Part shown: positions 6,678-13,279 of the stretch, piece after piece
Layout: each line of letters starts with the position of its first letter
Position numbering within the stretch: the first letter of the stretch is position 1
DNA from: an uncultured Lysobacterales bacterium
GTDB taxonomy: Bacteria > Pseudomonadota > Gammaproteobacteria > Xanthomonadales > SZUA-36
DNA: 13,279 bases
Direction: 5' to 3'
Assembly: GCA_937995275.1 (NCBI GenBank)
Contig: CALKKN010000232.1
Span: 1 to 13,279 of the forward strand
Notes under the pieces: model-generated
Database searches by the model: none
What the model was told of the DNA's origin: nothing
The model's input: the letters and a program-made list of their open reading frames with translations, nothing else
Translations under genes and position numbers: made by a program

Positions 6678-9600
6678 AGTCCAGCGAAACCCAGGCCCGA
6701 TTCCGCGGATTGTTGACGACGGGTGATGGCAGCTCGGCGGTCGTCGCCATGGAGACCGCGGCCAGCGAGGCAGCCGGGGCCTATCCCATCACGCCAGCCA
6801 CCAAGATGGGCGAAGAGTGGATGTCGGCGGCCGCTGCGGGTGCGAAGAACGTCAACGGGCGCACCCTGATCGCGTTCGAACCCGAAGGGGAACACGCCGC
6901 CGCGGGCGTCACGGCCGGTATGAGCATGGTAGGCCTGCGCGCCACCAATTTCGCCAGCGGTCAGGGCATCGCGTACATGCACGAATCGCTGTACGCGGCC
7001 GTCGGCAAGCGGCTGACCTACGTGCTGAACGTGGCCTGCCGCGCGATGACCAAACAGTCGCTGAACATCCACGCGGGCCATGACGATTACCACGCCGTCG
7101 CCGACACCGGCTTCTTCCAGCTCTTCGCCAGAGACGTCCAGAGCGTGGCCGACCTGAACCTGGTGTCGCACCGCATCGCCGAGCTGTCCCTGAACCCCGG
7201 CATCTGCGCGCAGGACGGTTTTCAGACCAGCCACGTGATCGAGTCCTACCGCCAGCCCGAGCGCGAACTGATCCGCGAGTACCTGGGCGATCCGGCCGAT
7301 CTGATCGAGACACCCACTCCGGCCCAGCGCTCCGTTTTCGGCGAACAGCGGCGGCGCATTCCCGAACTCTTCGATTTCGACTACCCGGCCAGCCTCGGCG
7401 TGGTTCAGAACCAGGAGTCCTACGCGCAGGGCGTGGCGGCCCAGCGGCCGTTCTATTTCGACCACATCGCCGGGCTGGCTGACCGCGCCTTCGAGGAATA
7501 CGCGGCGCTGACCGGCCGCACCTACGGGCGGGCGATGGGTTATCGCCTGGAAGACGCGGACTACGTCATCGTGGGCCAGGGTTCGGTCGTCTGCAACGCG
7601 GAAGCCGTCGCCGATTACCTGCGGGAGAAACGGCGTCTGAAGGTCGGCGTCCTGAACCTGGTGATGTTTCGACCCTTCCCGGCCGACCTCGTGACTCAAA
7701 TGCTCGCCGGAAAGAAAGGCGTGGTCGTCCTGGAGCGAACGGATCAGCCGCTGGCCGTCGAACTGCCGATGATCCGTGAAATCCGGTCCGCACTGGCGCA
7801 GGCCGCCGAAAACGGCCGCGCGACCAACGGGAAGGCGAAGCGCAGCCGCAGGACCAGGAAGGCCGTACCGGAAACCGCCCTGCCCTATCCGGGGTTGGCG
7901 GCCCTCGCGGGCGACCAGGTCCCGGACCTGTACTCCGGCTGCTTCGGTCTGGGCGGCCGCGATCTGCAGCCGGGCGACCTCGTCGCCGCCGTCGACAACA
8001 TGCTCGAAGGCGGCCGGCGGCAGCGGCGGTTCTACCTCGGCATCGAATTCATTCACAAAGATACCCCGCTTCCCAAGGTCGAAATCTGGCAGGAGAACAT
8101 CCTCGCCGATTACCCGCACGTAGCCGAGCTGGCGCTGCCCTCGGCCGGGGACCTGAACCTCAACCCCGAGGAATCCATCGAGCTGCGCATATATTCCATC
8201 GGCGGATGGGATGTCATCGGCGCGGGCGACGACCTGATGACCGCTGCGGCAGAGCTGTTCGGCATGCACGTGAAGGCCTACCCGCGGCACGGCCGTGAGA
8301 AGCGCGGGCAACCCACGACCTACTCCGGCGTGCTGTCGAACGAGCCCCTGCGGGTGAATTGCGAGCTGCAGCACGTCGACCTGGTCATGGCGCACGACCC
8401 GAACGTCTTCTTACATTCCGACCCGCTGGAAGGCATGCGAAAGGGCGGGATTCTGATCCTGCAGAGCGATCTTTCCGGGGCGGACCTCTGGAACAGCTTG
8501 CCGCAGACTGCCCAGTGGGCCATCCGCGAGCGGCAGATCAGGGTCTGCGCGGTGGACGCCATCGGTATCGCCCGGGCGGAATCCCCGGAGCCGTCCGCGC
8601 GTTACAGCATGCAGGGCCTGGCGTTCATGGGCGCGTTTTTCAACGCTGCTTCCCTGGTGGGCCGCAAGGGGCTCGCGCGCGACCGCCTGTTCGAAGGCCT
8701 GCGCGAGCGCCTGGCCGGACAATTCGGGCAGCGGGACGCGGCAGCCGTCGAGGACGACCTCCACGTGCTGATGCGCGGCTTCGACGAAGTTCAACCGCTC
8801 GACCTGGCCGGCCTGGGCGACGAGGGCCGACCCTCGCGGATTCCCCTGATACCGGTCGCCATGGCCGGTGCCGAAGCCGGCAAGGGCGTCGGCAACCAGG
8901 GCGAATTCTGGGACCAGGTCTGCGCACTGTACAAGACCGGGACCGACGTGCTCGCGGACCCATTCACGGCTATCAGCGCAATACCCGCCGCGACGTCCAC
9001 GATGCGCGACATGTCGTCGGTGCGCCAACTGGTGCCGCAGTTCATCCCCGACAAATGCACCGGCTGCAGCAAATGCTGGGTGCAATGCCCCGACTCGGCC
9101 ATTCCCGGCGTCGTCAGCACGGTCGAGGAAGTCATCGATTCGGCGATCAGGACCGTGTCCTCGCCGCAGAATCCCCTGTCCCGGCTGACCCCGATCGTCA
9201 GGCACCTCGGTGCCGCGTCACGCAAGATCCTGGCCGCCGAACCGTTCGAGACTTACGGCGCCGTGCTCGCCCAGGCTTATGAAAAGGTGGCCGAAAAGTC
9301 CAAGTGGAACGACGAACGGCGCGCCGAAGTGGATGTGGAATTCCAGCAGGTCCAGGCGGCACTGGCGGATTTTCCCCTGGCCCGGACCGCGCCGTTTTTC
9401 GAACTGCCCGAATCCGAGAAGAAGGGCACGGGCGGCCTGCTCTCCATAACCGTCAACCCGGAAACCTGCAAGGGCTGCGATGTCTGCGTGGCCGTCTGCG
9501 ACGACGGCGCGCTGATCAGCGTGCCGCAGACGGACGAGATGCAGGAGACGCTCGAGGCGAACTGGAGGCTGTGGAAAAACCTGCCCGAAACCGACGACGG

Positions 9601-11728
9601 CTACATCCGGATCTCCAGCCTCGAGGACAGCATTGGCGTGATGCCGTCACTGCTGCTCAAGCAGCGCAATTACCTGTCCATGCTGGGAGGCGACAACGCC
9701 TGCATGGGCTGCGGCGAAAAGACCGCCATCCACCTGGTGCTCTCGGCCGTGAACGCGGTCATGGCGCCGCGGGTGGAGGAACACGTGGCCGAGCTGGACG
9801 GGCTGGTGAAGGAACTGGACGAGCAGGCCCGGACGATGTTGATCTCGGGAACCGACCTGGCCGCCGTGTCGGTCGATGCCGAAGGCCTCGAAGTACCGGT
9901 CGAAAAAGACACCAAGGAACGGGTTGCGCTGATCCATCGAACCATCGAGGAACTGAAGGACCTCAAGTGGCGCTACGAGAAAGGCCCCAGCGGACGGGGC
10001 CGCGCCCGCATGGGCTTCTCCAACTCCACCGGCTGCACGTCGGTCTGGGGCGCGACCTTCCCGTTCAACCCCTACCCCTTCCCCTGGGTCAGCCACCTGT
10101 TCCAGGACTCGCCTTCGGTGGCGGTGGGGCTGTTCGAGGGCCATATGCGCAAGATGGCGGACGGCTTCGTCACCGTGCGCCGCGCGCAGAAACTGGCCGC
10201 CGGCCGCTACGACGCCGAATCCGACGAAGCTTTACTGGCCGATTTCGGCTGGCAACAGTTCACGGACGAGGAATTCGCACTGTGCCCGCCGCTGTTCGCC
10301 GTGGGCGGCGACGGGGCCATGATGGACATCGGTTTCCAGAACCTGTCCCGCCTGATGGCGTCCGGCAAACCGCTACGGGTCGTCGTGGTGGACACCCAGG
10401 CCAGTTCCGCCGGCGGCCAGGGCTGCAGCGCCGGCTTCCGCGGCCAAATTCCGGACATCACCGACCCGGGCCGCGAGCGGAAGGGCAAGGAAGAATACCG
10501 CAAGGAACTGGCGTTGATCTCGATGGCGCACCGCGGCACCTACGTGATGCAGTCCTCGCAGGCCACGCCCTCGCACCTGTTCAAACACCTCCTGCGGGGG
10601 CTACAGGTCCGGCGTCCCGCGGTGTTTATCCTGAACGCACCGTGCCCGCGCGAATGGGGCATCGCCCAGGACAGTGCGCCGGAGGCAGCCCGCCTGGCAC
10701 TGGAAAGCCGCGCGGTTCCCAACATCGTGTTCGATCCGGACCGGGGCGGGAACTTTTCCGAGTGCCTCGACCTGGAGGGCAATCCCTCGCCGGAGGACCG
10801 CTGGGCCAGCCGTGAATTGATCTACGTCGACGAGGAGGGCGAGGAGCAGCGGATGGAGCTGCCGCTCACCATCGCCGACTGGGCACTGGGCGAGGAGCGG
10901 TTTCGGGCGCACTTCTTCGAGCCCGAGGAAGGGACCGAGCTGGTCCCGTTCCACGAATACCTCGAACTGGACGAGGCCGGGCGCACCGCTGCGGATCCCT
11001 ATATCTACACCGTCGACGGGGACCGGCGGCTCGGCGAGATCTGCGTTTCCGCCGAGTTGGTGGACCTGGCCGAGGAACGCCTCCGTTACTGGGCCCAACT
11101 CAAGGAACTGGCGGGCATCGAGGTCTCCGAGCACATGCGCGAAGCGGTCGGCGAAGGCGTCTCCCGCAAGCTGGAGCAGAAACTCGCCGACCTGAAGACC
11201 GAGTACGAGGACAAGATTGCGCAGCTGACCTCCCAATACCCGATCCTGATCGCGCGCAAGATCGCCGAGGGCCTGCTGAAGGCGAACGGCAACGAAACCG
11301 TCTCGCAACTGCTGGAAAAGGCCGAAAGCTGGAAAGGCCCGGCCTTCAAGCCCTCGCCAGGCATGGCTTTCGGCGCCGCACCGGCGGCCGAAATGGAGGC
11401 GCAGGAAGCCGCGGCGGTGGAACCGGTACCGGCCGAGGGGCCGCCCCCGGTTGCCGAGGAAGACGAAGATGAGGCGCTGTCCAACGAGGCCTGGATCGAA
11501 ACCATCCGCTGCACCTCCTGCGACGAATGCACGGCGATCAACAACAAGTTGTTCGCCTACAACGAAGAAGGGCAGGCCTATATTGCCGATGCCGGGGCCG
11601 GAACGTTCCGGCAACTGGTGGAAGCCGCTGAGAAGTGCGCGCCGGCGATCATTCACCCCGGCGATCCGCTCAATCCGGACGAGAAGGGACTGGAGCAACT
11701 GGTCAAGCGAGCCGAGCCGTTCAACTGA
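6674..11728 (+). CDS. Giant NifJ-like 2-oxoacid:ferredoxin oxidoreductase with C-terminal ferredoxin domain
   Basis: A 1684-residue single-chain enzyme of the pyruvate:ferredoxin oxidoreductase (NifJ/PFOR) superfamily, usually about 1170-1200 residues. Domains in order: alpha (15-375; YPITPAT with Thr40, Glu73, Arg123, and QDGFQTSH); a polybasic linker (382-396); gamma (about 500-700); two [4Fe-4S] motifs (Cys795/798/801/805 and Cys932/935/938/942); thiamine domain (about 1005-1370) with cluster cysteines 1010, 1013, 1121 and 1324 and GDGAMMDIG at 1212; an extra region with a charged helix (1498-1515); an Ala/Glu/Pro-rich linker (about 1560-1605); and a terminal one-cluster ferredoxin-like domain (Cys1613/1616/1619 and Cys1655). 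It should interconvert a 2-oxoacid and its acyl-CoA, with electrons leaving through the attached ferredoxin. The substrate is uncertain because the SNTGGQ motif of classic PFOR reads SSAGGQ. GGAGA (6659-6663) precedes the start. It lies between rnfB and rnfC, overlapping both. Confidence 0.88.
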   Translation: MKSSETQARFRGLLTTGDGSSAVVAMETAASEAAGAYPITPATKMGEEWMSAAAAGAKNVNGRTLIAFEPEGEHAAAGVTAGMSMVGLRATNFASGQGIAYMHESLYAAVGKRLTYVLNVACRAMTKQSLNIHAGHDDYHAVADTGFFQLFARDVQSVADLNLVSHRIAELSLNPGICAQDGFQTSHVIESYRQPERELIREYLGDPADLIETPTPAQRSVFGEQRRRIPELFDFDYPASLGVVQNQESYAQGVAAQRPFYFDHIAGLADRAFEEYAALTGRTYGRAMGYRLEDADYVIVGQGSVVCNAEAVADYLREKRRLKVGVLNLVMFRPFPADLVTQMLAGKKGVVVLERTDQPLAVELPMIREIRSALAQAAENGRATNGKAKRSRRTRKAVPETALPYPGLAALAGDQVPDLYSGCFGLGGRDLQPGDLVAAVDNMLEGGRRQRRFYLGIEFIHKDTPLPKVEIWQENILADYPHVAELALPSAGDLNLNPEESIELRIYSIGGWDVIGAGDDLMTAAAELFGMHVKAYPRHGREKRGQPTTYSGVLSNEPLRVNCELQHVDLVMAHDPNVFLHSDPLEGMRKGGILILQSDLSGADLWNSLPQTAQWAIRERQIRVCAVDAIGIARAESPEPSARYSMQGLAFMGAFFNAASLVGRKGLARDRLFEGLRERLAGQFGQRDAAAVEDDLHVLMRGFDEVQPLDLAGLGDEGRPSRIPLIPVAMAGAEAGKGVGNQGEFWDQVCALYKTGTDVLADPFTAISAIPAATSTMRDMSSVRQLVPQFIPDKCTGCSKCWVQCPDSAIPGVVSTVEEVIDSAIRTVSSPQNPLSRLTPIVRHLGAASRKILAAEPFETYGAVLAQAYEKVAEKSKWNDERRAEVDVEFQQVQAALADFPLARTAPFFELPESEKKGTGGLLSITVNPETCKGCDVCVAVCDDGALISVPQTDEMQETLEANWRLWKNLPETDDGYIRISSLEDSIGVMPSLLLKQRNYLSMLGGDNACMGCGEKTAIHLVLSAVNAVMAPRVEEHVAELDGLVKELDEQARTMLISGTDLAAVSVDAEGLEVPVEKDTKERVALIHRTIEELKDLKWRYEKGPSGRGRARMGFSNSTGCTSVWGATFPFNPYPFPWVSHLFQDSPSVAVGLFEGHMRKMADGFVTVRRAQKLAAGRYDAESDEALLADFGWQQFTDEEFALCPPLFAVGGDGAMMDIGFQNLSRLMASGKPLRVVVVDTQASSAGGQGCSAGFRGQIPDITDPGRERKGKEEYRKELALISMAHRGTYVMQSSQATPSHLFKHLLRGLQVRRPAVFILNAPCPREWGIAQDSAPEAARLALESRAVPNIVFDPDRGGNFSECLDLEGNPSPEDRWASRELIYVDEEGEEQRMELPLTIADWALGEERFRAHFFEPEEGTELVPFHEYLELDEAGRTAADPYIYTVDGDRRLGEICVSAELVDLAEERLRYWAQLKELAGIEVSEHMREAVGEGVSRKLEQKLADLKTEYEDKIAQLTSQYPILIARKIAEGLLKANGNETVSQLLEKAESWKGPAFKPSPGMAFGAAPAAEMEAQEAAAVEPVPAEGPPPVAEEDEDEALSNEAWIETIRCTSCDECTAINNKLFAYNEEGQAYIADAGAGTFRQLVEAAEKCAPAIIHPGDPLNPDEKGLEQLVKRAEPFN

Positions 11729-13056
11729 TGGGCGTCCGCGACTTACTCACCTTCCGGAACGGGGTGCATCCCCCCGAGAACAAGCACCTGACCGAAGGGG
11801 TTCGCTCGCGGCGGCTGCCGTTCCCGGAGGAGGTGATCCTGCCGCTGTCGCAGCACATCGGCACCCCGGCGAGGGCCCTGGTGAAGGCGGGCGACCGGAT
11901 CGAGCGCGGCGACGTCATCGCGGAGGCGGCGGGACTCGTTTCCTCGCGCGTGCACGCCACCGCGTCGGGTACGGTGAAGGCGGTCGAGCACTGGCCGCAC
12001 CCGAGCGGCTCGATGCAACCATCCATCCGGATCGAGGTCGACCCGCACTCCACCCAGATGCAGCGGCCGCGCCTGGTGCCGCACTGGGACGAGGTGCCGC
12101 CGGAGCAACTGTCGGAGGAGATCAGCAAGGCGGGCATCGTCGGCCTCGGCGGCGCGGCCTTCCCGATGCACGTCAAGCTGCGGCCGCCGGCGGACCAGCC
12201 GATCGAGGTGCTGATGGTCAATGGCTGTGAATGCGAGCCGTACCTGACCTCGGACCATCGCACCATGCTCGAGCGCCCCGAGGAGGTGCACCTGGGCATC
12301 CGTATCGTATTGCGGGCACTGGGCATCGACCGGGCCGTGATCGGCATCGAGGCCAACAAGCCCGACGCCGTCGAGGTGATGCGGCAGACCGCGCCGGCGG
12401 ACCTGGACGTTTCCGTCCAGCCACTGAAGGTCAAGTATCCGCAGGGCGCTGAAAAAATGCTGATCAAGGCGGTGACGGGCCGCGAGGTGCCGTCGGGCAA
12501 ACTGCCGGCCTCCGTCGGCGCCCTGGTGCAGAATGTCGCCACCACCGCCAACGTCGCGCGCATCTTCGAGACCGGGCAGCCGCTGATTGAACGCATCATG
12601 ACGGTCTCGGGCCGCGGCGTACGGAACCCGGGCAACTGGGTCATTCCCTTCGGCACCAGGCTCAGCGACGTGATCGCGGCCTGCGGCGGCTTTACGGATG
12701 ATGCCTCCGAGATCGTGTTCGGCGGCCCCATGATGGGCCAGAGCCAGGCCAGTCTCGACGTGCCCGTGCTGAAGGCCACCGGCGGCATCCTGGTGTTGTC
12801 GAAGGACGAGTGCAAGCGCCAGGACATTCTGCCCTGCATCCGCTGCGGCAAGTGCCTCGATGCCTGCCCGGTGTTCCTCAATCCCCAGTTGATGGGTGCG
12901 CTGGCGCGGGTCGACCGCTTCGAGGAGATGGTCGAAACCAACCTCAATGATTGCATGTTGTGCGGCTGCTGCTCCTACGTCTGCCCTTCCAACATTCCCC
13001 TGTCGCAGCTGTTCGCGATGTCGAAAATCCAGCTCAGCAGGTTGAAGGCGGCATGA
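11728..13056 (+). CDS. rnfC: RnfC, NADH-side subunit of the Rnf complex
   Basis: A 442-residue peripheral subunit that handles electrons between NAD(H) and the Rnf membrane core. Seen in order: the RnfC N-terminal region (FRNGVHPPENK), a glycine-rich GLGGAAFP at 139-146 of the NuoF-like FMN/NADH fold, VNGCECEPYLTSDHR (165-179), GGPMMGQ (332-338), and two [4Fe-4S] motifs (CIRCGKCLDACP at 370-381 and CMLCGCCSYVCP at 409-420). The short form lacks the long Ala/Lys-rich repeat tail found in E. coli RsxC (about 740 residues). The start is ATG 11728, overlapping the previous stop as TGATG. Upstream in-frame codons back to 11635 lie inside the giant oxidoreductase gene and are unlikely starts. Its stop overlaps rnfD as ATGA. 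Confidence 0.95.
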   Translation: MGVRDLLTFRNGVHPPENKHLTEGVRSRRLPFPEEVILPLSQHIGTPARALVKAGDRIERGDVIAEAAGLVSSRVHATASGTVKAVEHWPHPSGSMQPSIRIEVDPHSTQMQRPRLVPHWDEVPPEQLSEEISKAGIVGLGGAAFPMHVKLRPPADQPIEVLMVNGCECEPYLTSDHRTMLERPEEVHLGIRIVLRALGIDRAVIGIEANKPDAVEVMRQTAPADLDVSVQPLKVKYPQGAEKMLIKAVTGREVPSGKLPASVGALVQNVATTANVARIFETGQPLIERIMTVSGRGVRNPGNWVIPFGTRLSDVIAACGGFTDDASEIVFGGPMMGQSQASLDVPVLKATGGILVLSKDECKRQDILPCIRCGKCLDACPVFLNPQLMGALARVDRFEEMVETNLNDCMLCGCCSYVCPSNIPLSQLFAMSKIQLSRLKAA

Positions 13057-13279
13057 AGGACTCCATCGTCAAGATCACCGCCGCGCCGCACGTACGCTCG
13101 GCTGAATCCACCACCCGCATCATGTGGTCGGTGGTACTGAGCCTGCTGCCGGTGACCGGCGCGTCGATCTGGCTGTTCGGGCCAAGCGCCCTGCTGGTGA
13201 TCCTGGTCAGCGTGGCCGGCTGCCTGCTGACCGAGCGCCTGTTCGGTGGCGAGCGCAATTCGATATCCGACGGTTCGGC
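13053..13279 (+). CDS. rnfD: RnfD, membrane subunit of the Rnf complex (partial)
   Basis: The first 75 residues of an integral membrane subunit, cut by the window edge. The N-terminus KITAAPHVRSAESTTRIMWSV matches the usual RnfD/NqrB opening of SSPH-like residues followed by a first membrane helix. Hydrophobic segments run about 24-42 and 46-61, and the fragment ends in SISDGS, the start of the conserved SDGSA block. RnfD carries a covalently bound flavin further downstream, not visible here, and forms part of the ion-translocating core. GAAGG (13044-13048) precedes the start. Further genes (rnfG, rnfE, rnfA) would be expected to the right. Confidence 0.9.
   Translation, partial: MKDSIVKITAAPHVRSAESTTRIMWSVVLSLLPVTGASIWLFGPSALLVILVSVAGCLLTERLFGGERNSISDGS

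Noticed and set aside
6629..8395. Long antisense open frame (588 codons) opposite the giant oxidoreductase gene
   Set aside because: It is a shadow produced by high GC at third codon positions. Its translation is low-complexity (His/Gln/Gly/Val-rich) with no family features, while the + strand has clear domains.
11635..11727. Upstream extension of rnfC into the giant oxidoreductase gene
   Set aside because: It would overlap the ferredoxin-tail coding sequence by over 90 bases, and the residues do not resemble RnfC. ATG 11728 begins exactly at the conserved N-terminus.

Overview
The window is about 64% GC, densely coding and almost wholly on the + strand. The arsR and acr3 proteins look proteobacterial. 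The remaining content is two 2-oxoacid oxidoreductases mixed with Rnf genes. This fits an autotrophic or facultatively anaerobic proteobacterium, perhaps a sulfur-oxidising gammaproteobacterium using a reductive TCA route. That assignment is inference from gene content; there is no rRNA or other phylogenetic marker here.

Region 1 (1-1700): the tail of an unidentified gene is followed by a small arsenic-resistance unit. An ArsR-type repressor (198-545) sits directly behind a promoter that overlaps a large dyad operator (151-190). An ACR3-family arsenite efflux pump follows (612-1700).

Region 2 (1701-2011): a 311-base non-coding gap separates the ars unit from the next operon. It holds a hairpin, a second copy of half of the ars operator, a sigma54-like element and an AT-rich stretch before a TTG-started gene.

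Region 3 (2012-13279, runs off the end): one tightly packed operon. The order is korA (fused gamma-alpha), korB, an unrecognised 322-residue protein, a long cysteine-rich RnfB, a 1684-residue NifJ-like oxidoreductase, rnfC and the start of rnfD. Most junctions are overlapping stop/start codons (ATGA or TGATG), which implies translational coupling.

The main point of the window is that Rnf genes are interleaved with two different CoA-dependent 2-oxoacid:ferredoxin oxidoreductases. The NifJ-like protein also carries its own C-terminal ferredoxin-like domain. A plausible reading is that the ion-motive Rnf complex exchanges electrons between NAD(H) and ferredoxin directly with these enzymes. It could drive reductive carboxylation (2-oxoglutarate and pyruvate synthesis, as in the reductive TCA cycle) or harvest energy from 2-oxoacid oxidation. 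The direction cannot be read from the sequence. The unknown 322-residue protein is a candidate new accessory factor of this assembly.
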